NCBI GenBank assembly: GCA_930367215.1
Contig: OV884058.1
Coordinates: 217,166,208-217,230,207 of the forward strand
Origin: Pollenia angustigena
Taxonomy: Eukaryota; Arthropoda; Insecta; Diptera; Polleniidae
DNA length: 64,000 nucleotides
Direction: 5' to 3'
The notes beneath the pieces were generated by a model that was not told the origin of the DNA, did no database searches, and was given only the letters and a program-made list of their open reading frames with translations. Positions 22,628-33,563 of the stretch are shown piece after piece. Numbering within the stretch: position 1 is the first letter of the stretch; every line of letters starts with the position of its first letter. The translations under genes and the position numbers were made by a program.

Positions 22628-25410
22628 TAGACTGGTCGCAATTTTTTTTTTTTAAATTTAATTGTTTGCGCTGCTTAAAATATGAGGTTTGGTGTAAGAA
22701 ATCATGACCTAATTTTTCAGGTCAATCCGACGGTGCCTAGCCGTGCCAAGTGGGGCCCAAAGTTCCCCATTTTATAAAAAAAAGCATCTTTTCTATAAGA
22801 TCTTTATAGTTATACTAGTTGAAAAGCCGAAAAATATGACTACGCTACGATCTTCGGCAGAGAAAGTACTTCAAGTGTGCCAAATTTCAGCTTCCTATGT
22901 CATCAGATGGCTTCAGAAAGTTGCGGAAAGAATAGGACATACATGCAAACATCCTGACATACTAAGAAATTATATATTGTATAGATAGATTAAAGTATTT
23001 GCAGTTTAATATTTTAGTATGATACGAACGAAAGAATTTTAACTAATTTTAACTAATTCGGGGTCGCTGAATCCAGTGGTGCTAGCCGTTTTTTTATGTT
23101 AGCTTTGGTTTTCGAGATATACCGTTATTTCGAAAATTAAGGATGTTGCACAACATATATTCGCGTAACTCAAAAACGCTTTAGTTTATTGAAAAATTAA
23201 AAAAAACCGAAATTCCGCAATAAAATTTACTTTAAGAAAGGTAAAACGTTTATCTTATATGCGCAGTCGTTTTAGAAACATAATTTTTTTTTCTGGAAAA
23301 AAAAATAATTTTTTTATTAAAATTTCGGAATTTTTGTTTTTAAAAATTCATAAAAAATTGAAAAATGGAGCTATGCTTCTAATTTTATAGAGTCATATAA
23401 AAAACAATATTGCAAACAAAACAAGCTATAAATGATTAAAATCTGTTCACAACTTTTGATTTTATGTATTCACAAAAGACGAAAAATTTTAATTAATTTA
23501 AGAATTTTATTAAACCGCCATATTTGTATAATTGAAATTCTTATATTTGGCCCGTGTAGTGCCTAGGATGCCTCAAGAAGGGTCAAATGTATGACCAACT
23601 CCACTTTATTTTTCATCTCCATCATTTATTTCTAAAATACCTACCTGCTATCTCCATTCATTAAGGGGCTCCCATTCAAAATTTTAACTACAGACTAGAA
23701 ATATATTGAAGAAAAAGCTCCATAACTGCCAAGGAGTCAGACCTAGGGGAATAGAATGTATGACCGACCTCATTCAGTTTTTTGTCCTAAACATTTTCTC
23801 GAGACATACTTGCCCTTTACCTTTTCTTTTTAGGGGGGCTCTCATACAAATTCATTTAAAATTGGAAAATGCAGCTATGCTTCTACAATAATTTTTTTAA
23901 TGAAAATTTCGAAATTTAAAAAAAAAGTGTAAATTTATTTGATTGATTTTATTAAGTTGATAAATTTAAAAGAGAAGATTTGTTGTGGGACGGATATAAA
24001 TGACGATAGTGCTCAACAACTTGGAGTAGGTACTGCTTATCTGTCTCATTTTGAGGCATCCTTGGCACTACAAGGGCCAAATATAAGAATTTCAATTATA
24101 CACATAAGGCGTGAACAGATTTGAATCATTTATAGCTTGTTTTGTTTGCAATATTGTTTTTTATATGACTCTATAAAATTAGAAGCATAGCTCCATTTTT
24201 AAATTTTTTATGAATTTTTAAAAACAAAAATTCTGAAATATTAATAAAAAAATTATTTTTTTTCCAGAAAAAAAAATTATGTTTCTAAAACGACTGCTCA
24301 TATAAGAAAAACGTTTTACCTTTCTTAAAGTAAATTTTATTGCGGAATTTCGGTTTTTTTTAGTTTTTCAATAACCTAAAGCGTTTTTGAGTTACGCGAA
24401 TATATGTTGTGCAACCTCCTTAATTTTCGAAATAACGGTATATCTCGAAAACCAAAGCCAATATGAAGAAAAAAGTTTTAACTTTCTTAAAGTAAATTTT
24501 ATTGCGGAATTTCGGTTTTTTTTTGTTTTTCAATAAACTAAAGCGTTTTTGAGTTACGCGAATATATGTTGTGCAACCTCCCTAATTTTCGAAATAACGG
24601 TATATCTCGAAAACCAAAGCCAATATGAAGAAAAAAGTTTTTACTTTCTTAAAGTAAATTTTATTGCCGAATTTCGGTTTTTTTAATTTTTCAATAAGCT
24701 AAAGCGTTTTTGAGTTGCGCGAACATATGTTGTGCAACATCCTTAATTTTCGAAATAACGGTATATCTCGAAAACCAAAGCTAACATAAAAAAACGGCTA
24801 GCACCACTGGATTCAGCGACCCCGAATTAGTTAAAATTAGTTAAAACTCTTTCGTTCGTATCATACTAAAATATTACTGCCGGTTTAACGATGTCGAACG
24901 TCATCGTTCGCAAAGAAAATTATATTTAAAACAAAAACAAAATTCGAAAATTTGTTTTTGTTTTAAATGTAATATTCTATGCGAACGTTAACGTTCGAAA
25001 TCGTTGAACAGGCTGTTAAACTGCAAATACTTTAATCTATCTATACAATATATAATTTCTTAGTATGTCAGGATGTTTGCATGTATGTCCTATTCTTTCC
25101 GCAACTTTCTGAAGCCATCTGATGACATAGGAAGCTGAAATTTGGCACACTTGAAGTACTTTCTCTGCCGAAGATCGTAGCGTAGTCATATTTTTCGGCT
25201 TTTCAACTAGTATAACTATAAAGATCTGATAGAAAAGATGCTTTTTTTTTATAAAATGGGGAACTTTGGGCCCCACTTGGCACGGCTAGGCACCGTCGGA
25301 TTGACCTGAAAAATTAGGTCATGATTTCTTACACCAAACCTCATATTTTAAGCAGCGCAAACAATTAAATTTAAAAAAAAAAAAATCCCATACAAGATGC
25401 GACCAGTCTA
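22628..25410. mobile_element. hAT-type foldback element with ~0.95-1.36 kb arms, perfect 8-bp duplication
   Basis: TAGACTGGTCGCA at 22628 and its complement ending at 25410 are flanked by GTGTACAA on both sides. The left arm (22628 to about 23570) is the inverted copy of the right arm (about 24050 to 25410). The right arm is longer because it holds about three copies of a unit with ACGGTATATCTCGAAAACCA and a nested 139-bp insertion. The unique centre is under 500 bp. An 81-codon frame is preserved in both arms (22743-22988 and 25037-25276). No transposase is seen. Confidence 0.85.
24877..25015. mobile_element. 139-bp foldback MITE, TTA target
   Basis: It starts CTGCCGGTTTAACG and ends in the complement of CAGCCTGTTCAACG, with TTA on both sides. 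Nearly the whole element is a palindrome centred on an AAAACAAAAACAAAATTCG block. The other arm of the host element lacks it, which proves it is a later insertion. Confidence 0.88.
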
Positions 25411-25804
25411 GTGTACAACCTGGAAGGTTGAAAACTATATTACAAGACGACTCTAAACTTTTATAAGCCGCTGCTTAAGAATTATATTACGCATATTTTG
25501 ACCTAGAATGATATCAAATGCCGAGTTGCTAGCAAAGACAAACCAAATAAGTATAAATTGCAACCGAGATACGTAAACGAAAGTGGCAGTGGATAGGACA
25601 CACCCTCCGTCGAAATGACAAGCTCTTAGATGGAACGCATTTCAATAAGTTGGTAGAGAAAGCGGCAGGCCTTGACGGGATCCGAAATGAAGCAACATGG
25701 TATATCTTGGAATGAACTTCGGTCTATTGCTCAAAACAGGGTCAGTTGGAGAAAAGCTGTTATTTGAGGCCTAAACTCCAGTGGGAGTAAGAGGAATCTG
25801 TATA

Positions 25805-27060
25805 GGGTTTTCCAATAGGTACTTGACAACTTTTAATTTAATTTGTGAACGCACTATTTCACTGATCATCTAACTGTTACTTTCCTTTTTATCAGTAAAC
25901 TCAACATTTTCATCACGGTAAAGTACACGAACGAAAAATGTATGCAAATTATAAAAATGTACTACCAAAATTCAGAATCGGTGATCGCAATTTTAAGAGC
26001 GGTAACTCCAATTTTTGGTCGTTATTCTCGCATAAGTAGACAACCAATAACAAGTTTAGTGCACAAATTAGTCTACATATGCATTGTGTGATGCTGCCGT
26101 GCCATTGAGACAACGGGTTGGTCGAAGTGACGAAAATATCGCTGCCGTTTAGGCGTCCGTAGCAAACGATCCAAATCAGTCGATTCCGTGGCATTCTCAA
26201 GAACTGGCCATCGCCAAAAGCACTTTATGGCGAATTTTCTGTAAAGATCTTGGTCCACACCCACACAAGGTCAAGCTGACTCAAGAACTGAAGCCGATAG
26301 ACTATTTGACGCGACGTACGTTGTCAAATTGAGCTCTGGAGAAGATGCGCCACGATAATTAATTTCCTCGCAAAATCATATTCAGTAACGAAGCTCATTT
26401 TTGGCTCAATAGGTTCGTCAATAAGCAAACTATGCGTTATTGGTTTGGTGAAAATCTACATGTGCTTTATGAATCACCACTTTATCAATGCCGGCGGCGT
26501 CATTGGGCCATAATTTTTCGTTGACAATAACGATCATTATATTACTGTGCATGGCGATTGTTATCGCTCCATGATTACCGATTATTTTTGGCCCGAATTG
26601 GAAAACATGGACTTGGACGACATGTGCTTTCAACACGACGGTGCCACAAGCCACACATTACACGTTACAATCGATTTATTGAAGAGTAAGTTTGGTGAGC
26701 GTGTTATCTCCAGAAGTTGACCAGTCAGTTTGCCGCCTCGTTCGTGCGATTTAACGCCTCTAGAATTTTTTCTTTGGCTCTACGTCAAATCATTGGTCTT
26801 TGCCAACAAGCCGACGACGTTGGAAGAACTCAGAGCCAACATTGAACGCAATATAGTGGTCGTTACTGCCGAAATGTGTGACCGATTCATCGAAATTGAG
26901 TCCAACAAATCGACCGCTTGCGGTGGCCATATGAACGAAGTCGAGTTATATTCATAAATGTTTTGATTGTATTTCAAGTCGATCATAAAATTTTGGAAAT
27001 ATCTTAAATGGTTTGCGTTTTATTTAAAAAATAGTTATCAAGTCCTTATTGAAAAACCCG
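25805..27060 (+). mobile_element. Near full-length mariner element
   Basis: GGGTTTTCCAATAGGTACTT at the left and the complement of GGGTTTTTCAATAAGGACTT at the right are the terminal inverted repeats. The length of about 1.26 kb is typical for the family. The target duplication is blurred. It lies right behind the LINE tail. Confidence 0.8.
25924..26957 (+). pseudogene. Mariner transposase pseudogene, full length but broken
   Basis: The parts are in the correct order but in several frames: an RSKRSKSVDSVAF and KALWRI-like DNA-binding stretch, HTHKVKLTQELK, NHIQ-SSFLAQ with the first Asp region degraded, VHGDCYRSMITDYFWPELE, DMDLDDMCFQHDGATSH with the second Asp, then PPRSCDLTPLEFFLWLYVK where the usual third Asp is replaced by Glu. 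The end is CGGHMNEVELYS and a stop. More than five stops or shifts exclude function. The Asp-to-Glu change at the third catalytic position is directly visible in the open frame 26730-26957. Confidence 0.85.
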
Positions 27061-27109
27061 TTCTATGATGTTGAGGAGCTACAGCTACCTAACTTCCCCT
27101 ACTTTTAGA

Positions 27110-27260
27110 AATATGCTCGCAGAATCTGTATGGCATACAACACCATCTTGTTGAAACCTCATCTCGCTCGGATCATTGTCGTCCATTAAATTAAACAAAA
27201 TATTATTAATTATGGGGCGGTTACGATCTTCCTAACGCGAGTTCTGGCATTTTTCTTAAA
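27110..27260 (-). pseudogene. Mariner transposase fragment of another family
   Basis: The minus strand reads RPIINNILFNLMDDNDPSEM and then RFQQDGVVCHTDSASIFLK, the region around the second catalytic Asp (F-Q-Q-D-G). It is open for about 50 codons. No ends are visible. It does not match the element at 25805-27060 closely, so it is a separate insertion. Confidence 0.65.
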
Positions 27261-28540
27261 GGTTCGATGATTCGTGAAAATCGCACCAACCAATGAATTT
27301 TTCTGGATGCAATGGATTTTGTAGGGTCTGTTGTAGATAAGTCTCACTCCATGTTCGGCAATTTAAGCCAAAAATAAGCCAAAAAATAAGCCTAAAAATT
27401 TACTAAAAATTGCTCGCATTGATGGTTGATTTTCAAAGTCAATTTGGACAATTTGGTACCGTTTGTTCAACGGTGAATCCATTCATGAGGCTGACATGAC
27501 AATTCATTGGATTAATTTTGAATGACAATTCGTTTGACAGCTTACCCTTTAAGATATTAAGGGTTTTGTCTAAAATAAATCGTGTGTTTTGTTGTGTAAG
27601 GTAAAATATAAATGCGTATAGTTTTATTAATAATGACATTTAATACTTGAAATTTATCTGATAGACCTTGAAGAAGAGAATAAGAATATGTTATAAAATT
27701 AAAAAGCACATAAGTCAACTTAAGCCATTATTATTTATTGCCACATATATAAACTATCACTTTCTTCCATTTTGCACCACTGTGCGTGTGCAAAGTGAAA
27801 CTTTTATTATACATTACTTTAATAACGTAGCCCAAAATAATTTTAATTTTTTTTTTTTGCAGTGAAAGTTATAAAAGTATCGACAAGCCGAGAGATAAAA
27901 TTTAAACTAATTGATTAAATTTTGTTGGCAGTACAAAAATGTGTATACAAATTTGTATTGTAGCCGTTTTTTTAAAACCAAACAGAACTTTTTTCCAGCA
28001 ACGAAAAACAAAAAAAACATCATCGATACAGTTGATTTAATTATTTTTACAGATAAATTTTGCGGTCAGTTTGGGCAAAAATTTAACTTGTTATAGCAAA
28101 TAATTTAAATTGAATAAAATAATTTTTATTGCAGTCATTTGTATCACTGTTAAAGCTTCAATCTTTGCCAAATCTGATTCAATAAAATGTGAATAAAAAA
28201 AGTTGACAGTAATAAATGATTGCTAGAAGGAAGTGTATAAAAAGTAAGTATGTCTTAAATATAAATCGATTGAATGATTTCCAAATGGAAACTCATTAGA
28301 AAAAAGCTGCATGAATTTTTCTTTCCCTTATGTAAGCAGCTGTATCAAGAAGATTGCGATTTATACAAAATAAATCGTTTTATAATTCATTTAACACCAA
28401 CATAAAAGATCTAGTTTTTGCTTACACATGATGGCGTATACTTGATTATATTTAAATTTAAATAAAATCGCGTATACGGCAAAATATAATGTTAAAGATA
28501 TTTTAAAATGTTAATTCCAAATTTCAATATAAAAGCCCTG
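27261..28540. other. AT-rich region, no gene supported
   Basis: Short frames at 27439-27639, 27668-27865 and 27911-28096 have biased composition and no recognisable domain. No inverted ends or arrays are evident. Confidence 0.4.
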
Positions 28541-28544
28541 TTAT

Positions 28545-28880
28545 ACTACACAAGCGAAACTTGGAAACGCATTAAAAAATACAAACGCTTCTTAACAAAT
28601 TCCTTAGACATACCATGGACGTGTATTGTGGCCCAAGCGTATAAGAAATGTAGACCTATGGATTCGAACTAATCAAAAGTCAGCACCAATAAAAAATTAG
28701 AGGGCAAAAATTACGCTGGATGGGTCATTAACTTAAAAGGACATGCCAGAATATAGCACGATACGCATTAAGGTGGAAGTTACAAGGTTTTCGGCGTCCT
28801 GGTGCTCCCGCTAAGACATGCAGAAGAAGAGGATCAATGCTTAAGTGGCAGAGAAGGATGACAGAAGAAGAATTTTTTTG
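28545..28880 (+). pseudogene. LINE reverse-transcriptase C-terminal fragment
   Basis: ETWKRIKKYKRFL, then in other frames GQKLRWMGH-LKRTCQNIAR and ALRWKLQGFRRPGAPAKT, match the C-terminal tail of LINE reverse transcriptases (x-R-W-x-G-H-x-L-R-R ... R-x-A-L-R-W ... R-x-R-G-R-P). The same tail type occurs at 25590-25680. The fragment is isolated and frameshifted. Confidence 0.65.
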
Positions 28881-29786
28881 ACGAAATTGTCAAACATATC
28901 AGAAAAAATTTATTTCGAATAGAATTTGTAGTTAATCTGAAGTTTCTGAATATGTAGTTTGTTTTCCCCGATTTTCCATCCTGTGATATAAAAAAAAACC
29001 TGATATTGTTTTTAATTTCCCATTTTAAAGAAATTTTAAGAGGTTTTCCGGGCAAATGTTTTAAGTAAAAAATTAGGATATTTTTTTTTAGGAATCTGCT
29101 ACACGAGCAATATAACCGGCATATGAGCTCATCTTTCGATCGTAAATGATACTTCCGTTGTCAGAAAATTGGACCCTAGCGATGAATCACCTTTAAGAAT
29201 CATTTATGATACAATTGATTGAATCAAATGTGAATCCTTTTCCAATCGCTTTAGTAACACATCCGTTTTATATTCAAAACAGGATGAGTTCCAAAATGTC
29301 GGTTGGAAAGCAACTCGCATTTTTAAACGCATTCTAATATCCAAACGTATAGAATTTTACAATCTTATCTGCCCCAAAGTGCACCAAAAAAGTTATCGAT
29401 GCGTACACAGCAAGAAAACTGTGCGTAGTTAAACTCTTTGATACATTTTTGAATTTGACTGCAAATTATTATGATGTTTTGGAACTCAGCCACATTTTGA
29501 TATCAATATTTAAACACATGAATCAATCTTATATGAATCCTTTTTCAATCGCTCTAGTAATAAATCAGTTTTGAATCATCAAAACTGATCTAAGAAGACT
29601 CATTTAGATGTTTTTACGAAAATTTCTGTGATTTTTTAAAAATATTTTTCTTGGGATTTCTCGGAAAATTCTAATTTTAAAAAGTAAAAACTAGGAAAAT
29701 GTAGGAAAAAAGTAATGCGTATCACTCGTAAATATAGTCAAAGGAAAGTTATTTACCCGACATTGCAATATGAAAAGAGTTAAGAG
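28881..29786. other. AT-rich region, no gene supported
   Basis: GAATCATTTATGATTCAATT-like segments recur at 29200-29240 and 29515-29600, which suggests a decayed repeat. No coding frame with recognisable domain is seen. Confidence 0.35.
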
Positions 29787-30460
29787 CAGTGTTCGAAAAT
29801 AAACAGTACATTATATAGCGTTCTGCTCACCCACCCAAGAACGATATCTATTTATTTTTGGAGTGATTGTGTAGACGAACACAACCCTTAAACCGTTCGT
29901 AACTATTTTCAAGAAAGAGCCGAACATTATATAGTGTTCTGTTCTTAGTTAAAAAACAGAACAGTTGCAGTGATACTAAAGACAAACATTATATTTCAAT
30001 ATTCTATAATGTTTCTTTTTTTACATTAATAAAGAAATAAACAATAAAAAAAAAATTAAGCAACGACCCCGGCACGAACAGATTGTGTGTGTATCGTATC
30101 GTGTATTTGTTTTGTTTGTGTAACATTATTTGGTAGCGTTTTATTTTTTTTCGTATGTGTATTTTGTGTTTGTAAAAAATGTTTTGTTTTTTACCAGCCA
30201 AAAGCGACGAACCTTAATAAGCCGACCCGTACAAAATGAAGATTGTGATTTTAAAAGTAAACCCAAACGGCATTAAAGTTTCTCATCTTATATTGAGTTG
30301 TATAAAAATAGTATTATTTTTGTGTTCGAAATATGACAAACAGCGAAACATTGTTTTTTTTAATGATTTTCTACACAAACACTATTAGCGTTTGTGTTTT
30401 CCACAAATCTACCAAACCGAACACTAAGTAGCGATATTTAGTGTTTATTTTCGAACACTG
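29787..30460. mobile_element. Non-autonomous hAT-type element
   Basis: The ends are CAGTGTTCGAAAATAAACA and its complement. Flanks GTTAAGAG (29779-29786) and GCTTAGAG (30461-30468) agree at 6 of 8 positions, as expected for an old 8-bp duplication. AACATTATATAG and GTTCTG motifs repeat inside. It is 674 bp with no transposase. Confidence 0.7.
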
Positions 30461-31330
30461 GCTTAGAGCTTTCATTTAAAACGGAAAACACACAGCTTGG
30501 TTTTTTTTCAGCTGTTGGAATAATTTGCTTCAGACTTTTTCAAATATTCAGTCTTCTATAATGTTTTTATGAATGACGTTTGAGTTCCGAGGATCTTGAA
30601 GATATGTACTTGATTTTGTGCCAAAATGATACAAACTACACAAGTTCCTGAAATCTTAGCTAATTATTTGCAGGTTCTCTAAAGTACGAAAAGTTTACAC
30701 CAACAAGAAAATTATGAAAGATTAATTTGATTTGATTTGGTAAAAATATACAGAAACCTTTATTTTTAAATGCCTGTTGATTTTTTTATTAAAATAAAAT
30801 TTTGTCAGAAATTTTCAAGTGTGTCAGAATCACACAATTCAAATGAATCTGTAAAATGAATTGCAATTCACTATAAGAAATTCGTTTGAATTGGAAACGA
30901 ATTGCAATTCATGTTACAAATTCATTTGAAATGGAAAACGAATTGAAATTCATTTCTGTCTAAATCTCAAATTTCATTCAATTCATTTATTTGTGTGAAA
31001 AGAATTAATTCAAAATTTGCTTATTCATTAATGAATTAAAATCAAAAATGAATAATTCATTAACAGCTCTGGCCAAAACGTTAACACATTTTCAGTCTTG
31101 AGCGTGAACGTATAGAAAATTTGCTGCTCGCTATTTATGACGGTGAGGAATACTTATGAGGCGTGAGCAAACAGAAAAATTCATATGTGAAGCTTTCGTT
31201 TGCTGCAAAATCGTCATAATTGAAAAATAATAGTTTTAAAGAAAAAGCATTTAAAGTCACAAATGTACACACAACATAACGGAAAAAGGAAATTTAGCTC
31301 TTCTCCTAAGAGTTGAGTACACAATTATGT
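30461..31330. other. Spacer rich in AATTCATTTGAATT motifs
   Basis: From 30835 to 31070 the motif AATTCATT/AATGAATT recurs many times in both orientations, resembling the sub-terminal regions of other elements here. I could not place the ends. No coding exon is seen. Confidence 0.4.
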
Positions 31331-31338
31331 TTTATTTA

Positions 31339-31413
31339 ACCATATTATGGTCAACGACTACCATATTATGGTTAAATTAGGTCTCCATCAAGAAGCCACA
31401 ACCATATTATGGT
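31339..31413. repeat. Three identical palindromes ACCATATTATGGT
   Basis: The 13-base near-palindrome occurs at 31339-31351, 31360-31372 and 31401-31413. Starts are 21 and 41 bases apart, close to two and four helical turns. It resembles but does not match a CArg box (seven A/T instead of six). A half site CAACCATAGCATG follows near 31485. Confidence 0.85.
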
Positions 31414-31604
31414 TGCCTCCCAGCATGTAATCGTTAATAATAACTAAAATATGTTTAACATTTATAATAGCACGGTTGGTTTTCAACCATAGCATGTTGC
31501 TCTTGAAAAAGAATCATTACGTTTTTGCAGCAAAGGAGCGATATGAGGAATTTTATTTATTCATATTAAAATTCATGATCAAAGTTATTTTTTGGAAAAA
31601 AAAT

Positions 31605-31760
31605 AATTTGTTAATAAGATTTTGTTTGTCGTGCGTAATTCCCAATTTTTATTCTTGAAATTTATTGTTGGGTGATAAGCAAGTTTCTATGCGCATTTTA
31701 CTGGTTGCTTAGGCCAGATCATTAGGAAACATTCTCCCAAAAAAATTTAGAAAAGCTAAA
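31605..31760. repeat. Interspersed repeat shared with 48800-48940
   Basis: Blocks AAATTTATTGTT, CACTGGTTGCT/TACTGGTTGCT and GGAAACATTCTCCCAAAAAA occur in the same order here and at 48800-48940. The family is not recognised. Confidence 0.6.
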
Positions 31761-32262
31761 GATGTTAGTACACCGTAACTGCTTGGTCGAGTCTACATAT
31801 GTGACTTAAAACAATCCTGATATTTCGTGTGAATGTTTTCAATTGTTAAATTTTCGCCACTTTTGCAAACTTTTTCGAATTTTCGCAATTTTTTGTTGTA
31901 TTTGAGCCAACATTTTTTTTTGCAAATTTTCGATATTTTAGCAAACTTTTCCGAAATTTTGCAATTTCTTGGCGTTTAATTTACTAATAAAATTTGTGCC
32001 AACAACTTCTTTCAAATTTGCATTTTTATTTTAAACGTATTTAATAAACATTAGGATCGCCCGGTGGCCGAAGTTCGACCACTTGACATTTACTCTCGAG
32101 AAAACCTGTGCGTTATACAACAAAAAAGTACACATTGTAAGAGAAAGGCAAAAATGCACTATTCACCCAACTTTGTACGTTTGTCTGTAAGATAAATTAA
32201 AACGCTTTTCAAATACTTTAATTAAAAAAATTAAGAAAAAAAAATAAATTGTGCATATCTAG

Positions 32263-33563
32263 TAGTGTTTGGGGTCCGGGATTTCCCGGGTCTGATTTCC
32301 CGGAATTTTTATTTTTCCCGGGAAATCCGGGAATTTCATAAAATAAGCAATTTTACATAAAAAACGTTAATTTTAATTTAATTTTGTTTTTTTTATTTAT
32401 AAAAAATATTTAAAACAAAACTTCAGTTGCTCAAAGTGATTTGTTTTATTTATTTTGCCCGTAGAAATAGATTTTTCCTTTGATAAGCGCTTTTAAATTT
32501 AAATGGTTGACATTACTGTAAAAAGACAAAAACGAAGTGGAGAAATAGAATGTCCATTGACTTGATCAACGCATTAGTGGTTTTAAAAACCACATTTTTA
32601 AAAAACTATGAATGTTTTATTGTATGTTTTCTTTAAGATTTATCTTTCTTACGGCCATTTTCACCAAGTTCGGTTAAAACTAACTTTCAATTAAAGTTCC
32701 GGTTACCAATATGTTTTGACAGCTATAACCGATAGTTAATTATAACCGAACTAGGTGAAAATGGCCGTTAAAAGAGGTGATATTTGATAAAAATTATTCC
32801 AAAAAAATTTCCTTACATGCTCTGTTATCTAAGGAAGAGTTCAAAGAGAAATATGTTATTCGGTTTAAAGGTAAATTTTTATTTTAATCATGATTCAGTT
32901 AAATTATTACGGAAAAAATTTCACGTTCGAAATGTCACGTATCGACCAAGATTTTGGCTTAAAAAAAAAGAAAATACAGAAGATTTTTTAATCAAACCAA
33001 GACATTTTAATGATACATTGCTACGCAAAATTCTGAAAGTATTTTGACTAAAAAATTGTGCCAGGTTTCGCTGAATTACGCCTTTTTATACATGGCCACG
33101 AAAACTACTTCTGTTTTTTTTCACGGTGCGTACGACTGTCACGTTCAAAACTTTGGAATTACCCATATGTATGTTAGTTTTTTGTTTAAGTTTGGTAACG
33201 AAGATCTCTATTTTTAACATATTTTTATTTTTCGAATTTATTCTATGAGCTAAATTTCAGTTATGTATTTTTATAAAGCTTTTTTGTAATAGTCCTATTT
33301 CTTAAATTTTTCAGAAATGACTTTATACACTTTTTTTTAAATTTTGATTGTGTTTTGTATATTTAAATAGTTTTACACAAGCAAATTGGTGATACACATA
33401 TTGTTCATTTTTAACAAAACTGTTTTAAACAAAAATTTTGTAAAATTTTAATGACTTTTTTATGAATATTTTTGATAAAAAAAATTTCCCGGGATTCCGA
33501 AAAATAAATATTTTTTTTCCCGTGTCCCGGGAAATGAAAAAGTCCGGGAATTCCCAAACACTA
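32263..33563. mobile_element. Non-autonomous hAT-type element with TCCCGGGAA motifs
   Basis: It starts TAGTGTTTGGG and ends with the complement. Flanks ATATCTAG (32255-32262) and ATATCTAC (33564-33571) agree at 7 of 8. TTCCCGGGAA-like palindromes cluster at both ends (32280-32335 and 33485-33555). A 116-bp MITE is nested inside. The 87-codon frame at 32784-33047 has no recognisable domain; parts of 33040-33190 are related to 34010-34300. Confidence 0.82.
32652..32767. mobile_element. 116-bp MITE, PIF-type, family M2 copy 1
   Basis: It starts CGGCCATTTTCACCAAGTTC and ends with its near complement, flanked by TTA on both sides. AAAACTAAC and the complement recur internally. Copies of 117 bp are at 38817-38933 and 57319-57435. 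Confidence 0.88.

Larger units (their letters stand above)
22434..25800 (+). pseudogene. LINE reverse-transcriptase C-terminal remnant, split by a 2.8-kb insertion
   Basis: Left part (22434-22627): FCYLRCKITASGGTELDVVA, then KLRIFKANVKSVLLYGC. Right part (25411-25800): TWKV, ITRRL-TFI-RCLRIILRI, and KWQWIGHTLRRNDKLLDGTH. In order these match the region after the catalytic domain of LINE reverse transcriptases, with the typical W-I-G-H-x-L-R-R tail. The insertion at 22628-25410 duplicated GTGTACAA and cut between the Tyr-Gly-Cys and Thr-Trp-Lys codons. Stops show that the copy was already decaying or has decayed since. Confidence 0.75.
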
